A stretch of DNA of 16,205 bases from JAAURS01 sp031362245 (GCA_031362245.1 JANLSD010000050.1:1-16205); one strand, 5' to 3'. Positions 6,224-14,059 are shown, counted from the stretch's first letter. Notes: generated by a model not told the origin, from the letters alone. Numbers and translations: made by a program.

Positions 6224-7129
6224 TTATTCTAACAAAGGACTGGTTGAAGGAAAGGTGCGCAAAACCGTATCTGCAACTCGGCATACATCCACCATTGCTG
6301 CACCGTCATGGACTCTTAATATATCTGCTCCTCCGGCGATCGCCCCACAACAAGCCGCCGCTGTGCCCCAAACCCGCTGAGTGGGATCGGGCTGATTGAG
6401 GATATGACCAATAAAACTTTTGCGCGAAGGCCCAACCAACAGAGGGCAACCCAAGGATTGAAACGCCGAAAGGTGTCTGAGCAGTTCAATGCTCTGGGGT
6501 GCTGTCTTTGCAAAGCCGATGCCGGGATCGATGGCAATATGATGACGAGGAATCCCCGCTGCAACTGCCGCTTCTATCCGTAGCTTTAGCCAAGCCATGA
6601 CTTCCCCCACCACGTCTTGGTAGTCAGTCATCTGCTGCATGGTTTGGGGATTGCCTCGGATATGCATGAGGACAATGGGCACGCCTAATTGGGCAACGGT
6701 CGCCAGCATTTCAGGGTCATAGGTTGCCCCTGAAATATCGTTGATGAGGTCGGCTCCAGCGGCCACTGCGGCTTCAGCCACTGCGGCCTTGGTGGTATCC
6801 ACAGAAATGGGTATGTCTGAGACCTGTCGAATGGACTTAATCACGGGAATGACCCGATCTAGCTCTGTCTGTAGTGATAAATCTTCTGCATTGGGGCGGG
6901 TGGACTGGCCCCCAATATCGAGTATGTCTACACTTACCCTTTCTAGGTTCTGGGCTTGGACTACAGCAGTTTCCAGGCGATGAAACAGTCCGCCATCGCT
7001 AAAGCTATCGGGCGTGACGTTGAGGATGCCCATAACGTAGGTGCGCTGTCCCCAAACGAAGGGGCGATCGCGAAGGATCCAAGGCATGTTTGACGTGTTT
7101 GTCCCCGTCAGGGGATCTCTATTTTTCAC
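6224..7129 (-). CDS. folP: dihydropteroate synthase
   Basis: Condenses p-aminobenzoate with 6-hydroxymethyl-dihydropterin pyrophosphate to 7,8-dihydropteroate in folate synthesis, in the cytoplasm. All TIM-barrel signature segments are present: GILNVTPDSFSDGG (34-47), DIGGQSTRP (71-79), SVDTTKAAVA (109-118), NDISG (130-134), LMHIRGNPQTM (154-164), IAIDPGIGFAKT (198-209), GPSRKSFIG (233-241) and RVHD (272-275). The C-terminus is complete. The listed start is a GTG at 7129. An ATG at 7087 (MPWILRDRPF) gives a more usual N-terminus and is at least as likely. The preceding small gene ends two bases before the GTG, so translation may be coupled. The sulfonamide-binding region looks standard. There are no other folate genes in the window. 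Confidence 0.96.
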   Translation of the reverse strand: MKNRDPLTGTNTSNMPWILRDRPFVWGQRTYVMGILNVTPDSFSDGGLFHRLETAVVQAQNLERVSVDILDIGGQSTRPNAEDLSLQTELDRVIPVIKSIRQVSDIPISVDTTKAAVAEAAVAAGADLINDISGATYDPEMLATVAQLGVPIVLMHIRGNPQTMQQMTDYQDVVGEVMAWLKLRIEAAVAAGIPRHHIAIDPGIGFAKTAPQSIELLRHLSAFQSLGCPLLVGPSRKSFIGHILNQPDPTQRVWGTAAACCGAIAGGADILRVHDGAAMVDVCRVADTVLRTFPSTSPLLE

Positions 7130-7131
7130 CC

Positions 7132-7350
7132 TCAGAGACCCGAGGAATTGGCGCTGGCGGTGGGGGAAGTGGAGGTGATTGTGGGAATACTGTTTGTAAC
7201 GCTGCTATTTGTACCTTTGCTAGAGGAGTAGTGTGCTGTGATATATAGCGGTAATGCAAGCGTCACCAGCGCAATGACGCCACTTAAAACATGAAGAAGA
7301 CGATTACTGCTTTCTTTTTGAGGTGTTTCGACGGTACTATGGGGTTCCAT
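7132..7350 (-). CDS. small single-pass membrane protein, hypothetical
   Basis: A 72-residue protein with one clear hydrophobic segment, LLHVLSGVIALVTLALPLYITA (about 18-39). It has a charged N-terminus (MEPHSTVETPQKESSNR) and a very Ser/Thr/Asn-rich C-terminal tail (TNSSVTNSIPTITSTSPTASANSSG). No family is recognised. The low-complexity tail makes comparison difficult. Its stop codon is two bases before the folP GTG start, so it is probably the first gene of the folP transcript. It diverges from the fucose-synthase gene. It is supported by the ATG start, the membrane-protein layout and tight spacing. A chance reading frame cannot be excluded. Confidence 0.5.
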   Translation of the reverse strand: MEPHSTVETPQKESSNRLLHVLSGVIALVTLALPLYITAHYSSSKGTNSSVTNSIPTITSTSPTASANSSGL

Positions 7351-7468
7351 AAATCCTTATACATGCAGTGAGATTGCGTACTATACATAGTGCACAACCT
7401 TTTCAAAACCTTAACACTTTCAACATAATTCTATTTGCTTCAACTGGCTGTATCTGGTGTATCAACTT

Positions 7469-8413
7469 ATGACTCAATTGGACTTTTCAACCCAGAAAAT
7501 TTTAGTAACAGGTGGGGCTGGCTTTCTTGGAAAACAGGTCATTGCACAGTTGCTTGGTGCGGGCGCAAAACTCGAAAATATTTCGGTGCCTCGCTCTAAA
7601 ACCTGTGACTTGAGAACGCTAGAGCATTGTCAGACTGCCGTTGAGGGGCAAGATTTGGTGATTCATCTTGCGGCCCACGTGGGTGGCATTGGCCTGAACC
7701 GAGAAAAGCCAGCGGAGTTGTTCTACGACAACTTGATGATGGGAACGCAGTTGATTCATGCAGCCTATCAAGCGGCGGTTAAAAAGTTTGTTTGCGTTGG
7801 AACCATTTGCGCCTATCCCAAATTCACCCCTGTCCCCTTCAAGGAAGATGATATTTGGAATGGTTATCCTGAAGAAACCAATGCGCCCTATGGTGTCGCT
7901 AAAAAGGCACTTTTGGTTCAGCTTCAGGCATACCGTCAGCAGTATGGATTTGACGGGATTTATTTATTGCCTGTAAATCTCTATGGGCCTGAAGATAACT
8001 TTAATCCGGCCAGTTCCCATGTGATTCCAGCTTTGATTCGTAAGGTGTATGAGGCGAAGCAGCAGGGTGTAAAACAGTTGCCCGTGTGGGGAGATGGTAG
8101 CCCCACACGTGAGTTCTTGTTTTCTGAAGATGCGGCACGGGGCATTGTGATGGGTGCCCAATCCTATGACGATGCAGACCCCGTCAATTTAGGGACCAAC
8201 TATGAAATTTCAATTCGGGATTTGGTGGAGTTGATTTGCCGCTTAATGGAGTTTGAAGGGGAGTTGATTTGGGAGACGGATCAGCCCAATGGTCAGCCCC
8301 GCCGTTGTTTGGACACCTCGCGTGCAAAGTCTGCCTTTGGGTTCACAGCCCAGGTGAGTTTGGAGGAAGGCTTGCGCCGCACCATTAATTGGTATATCCA
8401 AAATCCCGATTAA
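7469..8413 (+). CDS. fcl: GDP-L-fucose synthase-like NAD-dependent epimerase/reductase
   Basis: A 314-residue extended SDR that converts GDP-4-keto-6-deoxy-D-mannose to GDP-L-fucose by epimerisation and NADPH reduction, feeding exopolysaccharide or glycan synthesis. It has the cofactor motif TGGAGFLG (14-21), VIHLAAHVGGI, and Thr112 and Cys114 in GTICAYPK. The catalytic Tyr141-x-x-x-Lys145 lies in APYGVAKK, and LPVNLYGPEDNF is followed by SSHVIPALIRK with His183. These align with E. coli Fcl Ser107, Cys109, Tyr136, Lys140 and His179. The ATG at 7469 fits family starts; a GTG at 7457 would add four residues. The usual partner gmd (GDP-mannose dehydratase) is not next to it, so the substrate assignment rests on sequence alone. 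A strong hairpin follows the gene, suggesting a single-gene unit. Confidence 0.9.
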   Translation: MTQLDFSTQKILVTGGAGFLGKQVIAQLLGAGAKLENISVPRSKTCDLRTLEHCQTAVEGQDLVIHLAAHVGGIGLNREKPAELFYDNLMMGTQLIHAAYQAAVKKFVCVGTICAYPKFTPVPFKEDDIWNGYPEETNAPYGVAKKALLVQLQAYRQQYGFDGIYLLPVNLYGPEDNFNPASSHVIPALIRKVYEAKQQGVKQLPVWGDGSPTREFLFSEDAARGIVMGAQSYDDADPVNLGTNYEISIRDLVELICRLMEFEGELIWETDQPNGQPRRCLDTSRAKSAFGFTAQVSLEEGLRRTINWYIQNPD

Positions 8414-8418
8414 GCCAT

Positions 8419-8456
8419 GTGCTGCGATAGGCGAGTCTGCCTATCGCAGTAGCACA
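8419..8456 (+). terminator. strong hairpin terminator after fcl
   Basis: CTGCGATAGGC (8422-8432) and GCCTATCGCAG (8439-8449) form a perfect 11-bp stem with loop GAGTCT. GTGCT and AGCAC outside extend it across a small bulge. It starts 9 bases after the fcl stop. No T-tract follows, so it could be a factor-assisted terminator or 3'-end stabiliser rather than a classical intrinsic terminator. Confidence 0.65.
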
Positions 8457-8543
8457 AAGCCCGGCACTGGTTCCGCTAGGTGGGATAAATAATCCTTTTT
8501 TCGCAAGGGTTTCGGCGTTTTGGCTGGGAATTTATGAATGAAT

Positions 8544-8582
8544 AGCTCAAATGAAGAATTGGGGTATTGAGCCATTTGAGCT
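8544..8582 (-). terminator. 10-bp inverted repeat downstream of the 8605 gene
   Basis: AGCTCAAATG (8544-8553) and CATTTGAGCT (8573-8582) are perfect inverted copies separated by 19 bases. They lie about 22 bases beyond the stop of the minus-strand gene ending at 8605. They could end leftward transcription of the DUF2949 pair. The T-tract is poor, so confidence is limited. Confidence 0.4.
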
Positions 8583-8604
8583 TGAGAATCCCATCATCTT
8601 AGCT

Positions 8605-8850
8605 TCAGCACAAATCCTTGCATCCTTTGTAGAAGAGGCGTTCTGCTTCCCATGCAGCGGAACTAGTGCCGCCAAAGGCTAACTTGAATAAAATGGTCTT
8701 TGAGGATGAAGACCCTTGTTCTACGGTGATTTTAAGCACTAAAAACTGTCCGGAGTATTGCAGTATAAAACCTTGCCAAGGACTTGCCGTTAGGATTTGA
8801 AGTCTGAACTTTGAACAAAAGCTACGCTGCTGTCTCTGCCATCCAATCAA
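8605..8850 (-). CDS. hypothetical protein overlapping the DUF2949 gene
   Basis: A reading frame of 81 residues ending ...GTSSAAWEAERLFYKGCKDLC. The C-terminal two thirds look like real protein: a predicted strand pattern WQGFILQYSGQFLVLKITVEQ, then FKLAFGG and an amphipathic AWEAERLFYKGC helix. The first 15 residues (MIGWQRQQRSFCSKF) are less convincing. The only start candidates are non-ATG: TTG at 8850, which overlaps the end of the DUF2949 gene by 29 bases in another frame. No Shine-Dalgarno is evident, so it may be translated by coupling, or its true 5' part may have been lost to a frameshift. No family is recognised with confidence. Confidence 0.5.
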   Translation of the reverse strand: MIGWQRQQRSFCSKFRLQILTASPWQGFILQYSGQFLVLKITVEQGSSSSKTILFKLAFGGTSSAAWEAERLFYKGCKDLC

Positions 8851-9010
8851 AGATTTGTTCTAACTGATCCAAGCTAATCAACCCATGATTCCATAGAACG
8901 ATTGGCAGTTCGGTCACGCCTCTGTTTTGCTGGCGAGTCGCTAGGGCTAAGTCTGTTTCAGACAGACCCAGATCTTGCTTTAGAAACTGGATAAATTTCA
9001 AGTTACTCAT
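8822..9010 (-). CDS. DUF2949 domain protein
   Basis: A 62-residue protein matching the cyanobacterial DUF2949 family. It opens with LKFIQFLKQDLGLS and has a middle helix with DLALATRQQ. It closes with LPIVLWNHGLISLDQLEQIFDWM, the family's typical ending. The size is as expected for the family, whose function is unknown. The protein is soluble and predicted to be all-helical. The ATG at 9010 gives the usual start MSNLKF. It overlaps the small gene at 8605-8850, and the two are probably co-transcribed. The DoxX gene ends 58 bases upstream on the same strand, so a three-gene unit is possible. Confidence 0.85.
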   Translation of the reverse strand: MSNLKFIQFLKQDLGLSETDLALATRQQNRGVTELPIVLWNHGLISLDQLEQIFDWMAETAA

Positions 9011-9068
9011 GAGGACGCCATTGGTAAGTTGGTCAATCCGCTTAATGCTTTGGTCACGGTTTTACAAG

Positions 9069-9605
9069 CTACTTAGAGGCTTTTTCCAGGCTCTTATAAG
9101 ACTGCTCAAGAGATATAGCCTCCTGCACTAAAGACTCTCTGAGACTGGAAGACAGCATTTTTGAAAGCAGATTATCCGCTGAAAATAGACCTGCGCCATT
9201 TAAGGCAAAGAACCAGAAGCAGGCGGCATAGAGCATTGAAAGCTCAAGATAGGGAATGCTAAAGCCCGCGACTAAAATATGGTGGTACATCGCAACGCCC
9301 ATCGTGCCAAAAAGCCCAGCCGCTGCGGGACGGGTAAACAACCCAAGAGCCAGCAACGGAGCTGCAATTAATTCGGTATAAGCAGCACAATAGCTGAAAA
9401 AGATCGGGAAGGGCAGACCAATCACCTTTACGTAAGCCTCTGCAAAACCAGGAATATCTGAGAGCTTATCTAGGCCATTGTGAATCATGACTAAGCCAGC
9501 AACCACACGTAGAACAGTCAAGCCTAGCTGTGAAGCGTCGCTAGATGTAAGACTAGGCCGCAAAAGTCCTGCGACAAAAGCTGTAAATCGGGGTGTCGTA
9601 TTCAT
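9069..9605 (-). CDS. DoxX family membrane protein
   Basis: A 178-residue inner-membrane protein of the DoxX/DoxD family. Four hydrophobic helices are visible: LGLTVLRVVAGLVMIHNGLDKL, which carries the family's HNG-x-x-KL ending; FFSYCAAYTELIAAPLLALGLF; AAAGLFGTMGVAMYHHIL; and LELSMLYAACFWFFALNGAGLFSAD. The C-terminal 35 residues are charged and helical. The ATG at 9605 is preferred because the homologous part begins there, with AAGG about 9 bases upstream. The frame extends to 9767, but those extra 54 residues look like non-coding sequence. DoxX proteins are linked to thiosulfate:quinone oxidoreductase in archaea and to redox-stress complexes in other bacteria; in cyanobacteria the role is undefined. 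It diverges from plastocyanin, so the pair may share regulatory DNA. Confidence 0.86.
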   Translation of the reverse strand: MNTTPRFTAFVAGLLRPSLTSSDASQLGLTVLRVVAGLVMIHNGLDKLSDIPGFAEAYVKVIGLPFPIFFSYCAAYTELIAAPLLALGLFTRPAAAGLFGTMGVAMYHHILVAGFSIPYLELSMLYAACFWFFALNGAGLFSADNLLSKMLSSSLRESLVQEAISLEQSYKSLEKASK

Positions 9606-9810
9606 GACCTCATACCTTGTCCGAAGGTTCTGGACAGTTAAGTTATATGTTCTTAAATGGTAGCGAATATTAACTAATGTAACAATCCCGTCATTTTCTA
9701 AGTTTTTTGGGGCGGCCTTAGGCAATTTTTCACAGAAATACACTGAACATGTGATTTCTCTTAACATATAGGGATATCAGGAATCCTTTAGCTGTTGAGA
9801 TGTCTACACC

Positions 9811-10230
9811 ATGAAATCTATGTCTTCTATGCTGCGACGAATCAATGTATTGCTTGTGACCTTCATTTTTTTTGCAGCTACTTGGGCACTCTTTGCGCCA
9901 GGAGCCTTGGCAGAGACCTATACGGTAAAGATGGGTTCTGACAATGGAAGCCTTGTGTTTCAGCCCGCGACCATTACTGTCAAGCATGGGGATGTTGTTC
10001 AGTGGGTCAACAATAAGCTGTCGCCCCATAATGTAATGTTTGACGGCAATAAGGTGCCTGCTGAGGAGACTCAAAAGATATCCGCGCTCTCTCACCCTCA
10101 GCTCATGATCAAGCCTGGTGAGACCTATGATTTGGCTATTTCTGACGACTTGGTTCCTGGGCAATACAGCTACTACTGCGCTCCTCATCGAGGGGCTGGG
10201 ATGATTGCCAAAATTATTGTTGAAGGTTAA
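9811..10230 (+). CDS. petE: plastocyanin
   Basis: The soluble blue-copper protein of the thylakoid lumen that carries electrons from cytochrome b6f to photosystem I, or to cytochrome oxidase in the dark. Residues 1-34 are a signal peptide (basic start, hydrophobic core VLLVTFIFFAATWALF, cleavage after GALA). The 105-residue mature protein starts ETYTVKMGSDNG. Copper ligands are His73 in SPHN, and Cys123, His126 and Met131 in YYCAPHRGAGM, all intact. The length fits cyanobacterial plastocyanins. The ATG at 9811 is listed; Met4 (9820) and Met7 (9829) are in-frame alternatives that leave a workable signal peptide. No cytochrome c6 gene is next to it. Copper-dependent control through PetR/PetP is known in Synechocystis, but I see no identifiable operator here. 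Confidence 0.96.
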   Translation: MKSMSSMLRRINVLLVTFIFFAATWALFAPGALAETYTVKMGSDNGSLVFQPATITVKHGDVVQWVNNKLSPHNVMFDGNKVPAEETQKISALSHPQLMIKPGETYDLAISDDLVPGQYSYYCAPHRGAGMIAKIIVEG

Positions 10231-10536
10231 TTAGAGTAATTGAAATGAAGCTATGGCAAGGATTTTAGATTTTTTTGCATCCTTATCAACCAATGCTCGT
10301 TTGCCGCAGCCGCCTCCATCACATGAGGAGCTTAGAACATGGTAGTGAAGGTTAACGTCAGACTATGAACCTGCGTCAGGAAAGTAGCTCTGCATACCCG
10401 CCAAACCTCAGTATAATCTACAGCACAGCCGGAAAACCATAACTCGTCAAGATTGTCAAGATTTGATTAACAAACGTTCATAAAAATCTTGCTTTGTTGT
10501 TACAGTACAAAAGCCCTCACACAATCGAGATTCCTT
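10231..10536. other. 306-base gap between petE and the rhodanese gene
   Basis: No established gene or clear terminator hairpin was found after petE. A 30-codon frame, ATG 10253 to TAG 10345, encodes MARILDFFASLSTNARLPQP and continues with PPSHEELRTW. It has no good ribosome-binding site and is only a weak small-gene candidate. The remainder is AT-rich toward the rhodanese gene, with TATAATC at about 10412-10418 as a possible -10-like element. Nothing else can be supported. Confidence 0.3.
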
Positions 10537-10887
10537 ATGTCTAACTTTCTTGGTATTCCTATTCCTGCTCCTCTCAAGCCTCAGTCTCGTATTTACGATT
10601 TGAAGCAGCGTCTTGACTGGGGCGAACCCGCCCTGACAATTATTGACGTCAGAAACCGAGATGTTTTCAATGTCAGCCACATTAGAGGAGCTATTTCCTT
10701 GCCCCTAAGCCAGCTAGTCGAGCAAGCGCTTGTGAGTCTAGAGTTAGTCCGGGATATCTACGTATATGGGGCCAGCGATCAAGAAACTGCCGCCGCCGCT
10801 GCCGCTCTTAAGGAAGCTGGCTATCAAAACGTAGCGGAACTTCTGGGTGGCGTTGAGGCTTGGAAAGCGGCTGGCTTTCCCATCTAA
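10537..10887 (+). CDS. rhodanese-fold protein lacking the catalytic cysteine
   Basis: A 116-residue single-domain rhodanese homologue. It has TIIDVRNRDVFNVSHIRGAISLPLSQL (34-60) and ends NVAELLGGVEAWKAAGFPI, both classic. The active-site loop reads IYVYGASDQET, with Gly78 where active rhodaneses have Cys (normally VYCxxGxRS). It therefore cannot form the persulfide intermediate and is probably a binding or regulatory module. From memory, cyanobacteria carry a conserved cysteine-less group with this length and a VYG loop, so the change may be ancestral, not decay. The ATG at 10537 is chosen because the preceding 16 residues of the open frame look non-coding. It is convergent with pntB, and both genes end at a shared inverted repeat. 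Confidence 0.85.
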   Translation: MSNFLGIPIPAPLKPQSRIYDLKQRLDWGEPALTIIDVRNRDVFNVSHIRGAISLPLSQLVEQALVSLELVRDIYVYGASDQETAAAAAALKEAGYQNVAELLGGVEAWKAAGFPI

Positions 10888-10912
10888 GTAGGGGTAAACG
10901 CTTGGTATAAGG

Positions 10913-10961
10913 GTTTAGCTCAAGTAACAAAACCATTAAACGTTCAATGCTTGAGCTAAAC
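10913..10961. terminator. 12-bp inverted repeat between convergent genes
   Basis: GTTTAGCTCAAG (10913-10924) and CTTGAGCTAAAC (10950-10961) are perfect inverted copies separated by 25 bases. The right arm overlaps the last codon and TAG stop of pntB. Placed between two gene ends, it is a candidate bidirectional terminator. The long loop and lack of T-tracts make it less than classical. Confidence 0.55.
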
Positions 10962-12386
10962 TGCAACCAGCTTTGGCATTGCTGCATCTTCCTGTGCCAA
11001 CTCACCACGAATCGCATCGACGTTCTTACGGGCATCACCAAACAGCATCAGGGTGTTGTCTTTATAGAACAAAGGATTGTCTACCCCAGCGTACCCACTC
11101 GCCATACTGCGCTTCATCACAATCACCTGTTTGGCATGCCAGACTTCCAGGACAGGCATCCCAGCAATAGGGCTATTGGGATCTTCTAACGCGCTGGGGT
11201 TGACCGTATCGTTGGCTCCTATCACCAGCACCACATCGGTCTGCTCAAAATCTTCGTTGATTTCGTCCATCTCCAGCACGATGTCGTAGGGCACACTGGC
11301 CTCTGCCAATAGCACGTTCATGTGTCCAGGCAGCCGACCTGCCACGGGATGGATGCCGAAGCGAACCGTAACACCGCGATCGCGCAAGATCCGCGTAATA
11401 TCTGCCACAGCGTGTTGAGCCTGGGCTACTGCCATGCCATAACCAGGGGCAATAATCACACTGCGAGCATTTTTCAATAGCTCAACGGTTTCATCCACAT
11501 TGGTGGAGGTGGCTTCGCCTTCGATGGCCTTTGCGGGGCCAGTGGTTTTACCTGTCCCAAATCCACCCAAAATCACACTAATAAAGGAGCGATTCATGGC
11601 TTTACACATGATGTAGCTGAGGATTGCTCCACTGCTGCCTACCAAGGCCCCAGTAATAATTAGCAGATCGTTATTGAGCATGAACCCAGCCGCCGCTGCC
11701 GCCCAGCCAGAATAGCTGTTGAGCATGGAAATGACCACGGGCATGTCGGCCCCACCGATCGCCGCGACGAGATGGAGTCCGAGGAGACAGGCGATCGCCG
11801 TCATAATCAGCAGCGGCTGAAGTCCAGTGGGTGCGGCCCCGCCCATGAACTGCACGCCCAGCACGACGGTACCCACCAAAAGGCCAATATTGAGCAGGTG
11901 GCGACCAGGCAGCATTAGAGGTTTGCTGCTGATGAGTTCTTTCAGTTTGGCAAAGGCCACAATGGAACCGGCAAAAGTGACGGCTCCAATGAACACGCCC
12001 AGATAAATTTCGATTTGGTGAATGGCGACTTCTACCCCTGTTAGGGTGGCTTCTTCGCCCAGGTAGTTGCCAATGCCCACTAATACGGCGGCAAGCCCGA
12101 CAAAACTATGCAAAATGGCGACCAACTCAGGCATGGAGGTCATGGCAACCCGTGAGGCTAAGGTTGCGCCAATTAACGCCCCAGGGATAATCATGGCGGC
12201 GAGGGTGGCAGACCCTGTGAGATTGACATTGCCGCTTAAGGCTGTGGCGAGGAGGGCGATCGCCATCCCGATAATGCCAAACAAATTCCCTTTGCGGGCG
12301 GTTTCTTGGTTGGAGAGTCCGGCAAGACTCAGGATAAATAATCCGCTGGCTGCAATATAGGCAACCGTAACTAGACTGCTGTTCAT
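10956..12386 (-). CDS. pntB: NAD(P) transhydrogenase subunit beta
   Basis: The beta subunit of the proton-translocating transhydrogenase, which uses the proton gradient to reduce NADP+ with NADH. The 476 residues hold eight or nine membrane helices (dII) up to about residue 265, including LHSFVGLAAV with His93, equivalent to the conserved E. coli channel His91, and Asn223. The NADP-binding dIII domain follows: APGYGMAVAQAQ (313-324), GIHPVAGRLPGHMNVLLAEA (344-363), EMDEINEDF and IGANDTVNPSA, then PIAGMPVLEVW. The length and motifs are complete. It starts 53 bases after the end of pntA and is certainly co-transcribed. In cyanobacteria the enzyme sits in the thylakoid membrane and supports mixotrophic growth. 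Confidence 0.97.
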   Translation of the reverse strand: MNSSLVTVAYIAASGLFILSLAGLSNQETARKGNLFGIIGMAIALLATALSGNVNLTGSATLAAMIIPGALIGATLASRVAMTSMPELVAILHSFVGLAAVLVGIGNYLGEEATLTGVEVAIHQIEIYLGVFIGAVTFAGSIVAFAKLKELISSKPLMLPGRHLLNIGLLVGTVVLGVQFMGGAAPTGLQPLLIMTAIACLLGLHLVAAIGGADMPVVISMLNSYSGWAAAAAGFMLNNDLLIITGALVGSSGAILSYIMCKAMNRSFISVILGGFGTGKTTGPAKAIEGEATSTNVDETVELLKNARSVIIAPGYGMAVAQAQHAVADITRILRDRGVTVRFGIHPVAGRLPGHMNVLLAEASVPYDIVLEMDEINEDFEQTDVVLVIGANDTVNPSALEDPNSPIAGMPVLEVWHAKQVIVMKRSMASGYAGVDNPLFYKDNTLMLFGDARKNVDAIRGELAQEDAAMPKLVAV

Positions 12387-12439
12387 AACGCGCTAATACT
12401 CTTCAAACTGCTGTAGTGTCTGTGATACTTTTGTTCTGG

Positions 12440-14059
12440 TTATCGACGGAACATATTGAGCATTCGCTGTGTGACCCAGAACCCTCCGGCAATGTTGATG
12501 GTGCCGACTAAGATGGCGATCGCCCCCAACACAGTCGTAGGCGAAGTCAACGGCCCTGAAATTTGGAGCATTCCGCCCAAAATGATGATGCCGCTGATGG
12601 CGTTGGTCACGCTCATCAACGGGGTATGGAGGGCAGGGGCGACGTTCCAGATCACCTGCCAACCCACAAAGCAGGCCAGCACAAACACAATAAAGTGAGA
12701 TAAGAATGACTCCGGTGCGCCTAAACCGATGCCTAAGAGCGCTAAGCCCATCACCACCATCCAAATCCAGCCGTTGGATTTCTTCTCGGGTTTAGGAGCC
12801 ATCATCTCGACAGCTTTTGCTTGAGCGGGGGCAGGCGTTGCGGGCTGTGGCAGTGCCGCAGGTTTGGGTGCAGGCCACGTCAGCTTGCCCTCGTGTAAAA
12901 CCAAGGCACCGCGCACCACCTCATCGTCGTAGTTAATGGTGTAGTTCTCTGAGCCGCCCATGTCTTTGAGCAGATGGCACAGGTTAGTGCCGTAAAGTTG
13001 GCTGGCTTGGTTTGCCATGCGACTGGGCAAATCCGTCAGACCCACAACGGCAACGTCATGGTAGCGATAAATTTCGCCTGGTTTTGTGACTTCGCAGTTA
13101 CCACCCTGCTCTGCGGCCATATCCACGATTACAGAGCCTGCCTTCATGCTCTCCACCATCTCGCGGGTGATGAGTTTGGGCGCAGGTCTACCTGGGATCA
13201 GCGCTGTGGTGACGATGATATCTACATCTTTTGCCTGGGCTGCAAACAGCGCCATTTCTGCGGCAATAAATTCAGGACTCATTTCCTTGGCGTAGCCGCC
13301 TGCTCCAGAACCATCTTCTTTAAAGTTCAGCTCTAGAAACTCGGCACCCATGCTTTGCACCTGCTCCTTCACCACCGGACGCGTATCAAAGGCACGCACG
13401 ATCGCCCCCATACTCCGCGCCGCGCCAATAGCCGCCAATCCCGCAACCCCAGCCCCAATCACCATCACTTTTGCAGGGGGCACTTTACCAGCGGCGGTAA
13501 TTTGACCTGTAAAAAAGCGACCAAACTGATGAGCGGCCTCAACAATAGCGCGGTAGCCCGCTAGGTTTGCCGTGGAACTCAGGGCATCCATCTTCTGCGC
13601 CCGTGAGATCCGGGGGATGGAGTCCATTGCAATCACGGTAGCTTTACGTGCAGCAAGCTGATCTAAAAGCTCCGCATTTTGGGCAGGCCAGATAAAGCTA
13701 ATCAGGGTTTGGTCTGCACGCACGAGTTCTGCCTCGTGGATGCCAAGTCCAGGATGCTGCTGCGGGGCGCGGACTTTGAGGACGATATCTGCGATCGCCC
13801 AAAGCTGCTTCACATCAGTGCAAATATGACACCCAGCCTGTAGGTAGCTGTCATCGGAAAAATTAGCGAGAGTCCCTGCCCCTGGCTCTATCCAAACTTC
13901 AAACCCCATTTTCTGAAGCACCTGGGCGGTGGCAGGGGTGGCGGCAACACGCTGCTCACCGGAATAAACTTCCTTGGGAATACCCACCTTGAGGGATGGT
14001 TTTGCCATCTGCTCTAGATCTACAGCAGTTTGTTGTGCTGGCTCAACTGCAATGGTCAT
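12440..14059 (-). CDS. pntA: NAD(P) transhydrogenase subunit alpha
   Basis: The alpha subunit of proton-translocating transhydrogenase, 539 residues. It joins the NAD(H)-binding dI domain and the alpha-side membrane helices in one chain, as in E. coli, unlike organisms that split it into pntAA and pntAB. Visible motifs are KVGIPKEVYSGEQRVAATP (24-42), RAQKMDALSSTANLAGYRA (153-171), the Rossmann loop GAGVAGLAA (202-210), FDTRPVVKEQVQSMGAEF, and VDMAAEQGGNCE. A Pro/Ala-rich linker of about 40 residues precedes the C-terminal helices, which begin at about residue 435 (WIWMVVMGLALLGIGLG). The ATG at 14059 has a good AAGGAG ribosome-binding site 6 bases upstream. It is the first gene of a pntA-pntB operon and is transcribed away from der. 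Nothing is missing. Confidence 0.97.
   Translation of the reverse strand: MTIAVEPAQQTAVDLEQMAKPSLKVGIPKEVYSGEQRVAATPATAQVLQKMGFEVWIEPGAGTLANFSDDSYLQAGCHICTDVKQLWAIADIVLKVRAPQQHPGLGIHEAELVRADQTLISFIWPAQNAELLDQLAARKATVIAMDSIPRISRAQKMDALSSTANLAGYRAIVEAAHQFGRFFTGQITAAGKVPPAKVMVIGAGVAGLAAIGAARSMGAIVRAFDTRPVVKEQVQSMGAEFLELNFKEDGSGAGGYAKEMSPEFIAAEMALFAAQAKDVDIIVTTALIPGRPAPKLITREMVESMKAGSVIVDMAAEQGGNCEVTKPGEIYRYHDVAVVGLTDLPSRMANQASQLYGTNLCHLLKDMGGSENYTINYDDEVVRGALVLHEGKLTWPAPKPAALPQPATPAPAQAKAVEMMAPKPEKKSNGWIWMVVMGLALLGIGLGAPESFLSHFIVFVLACFVGWQVIWNVAPALHTPLMSVTNAISGIIILGGMLQISGPLTSPTTVLGAIAILVGTINIAGGFWVTQRMLNMFRR

Noticed and set aside
9606..9767. N-terminal extension of the DoxX protein by 54 residues
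   Set aside because: The added residues lack the family pattern and would occupy most of the divergent promoter region with petE; ATG 9605 fits the family.
9730..10188. 152-residue minus-strand frame opposite plastocyanin
   Set aside because: It is antisense to the unmistakable petE gene and has no protein-like features.
12393..12764. 123-residue minus-strand frame overlapping the pntA 3' end
   Set aside because: A shadow in another frame of pntA; rich in His/Arg/Cys in the way typical of out-of-frame reading.
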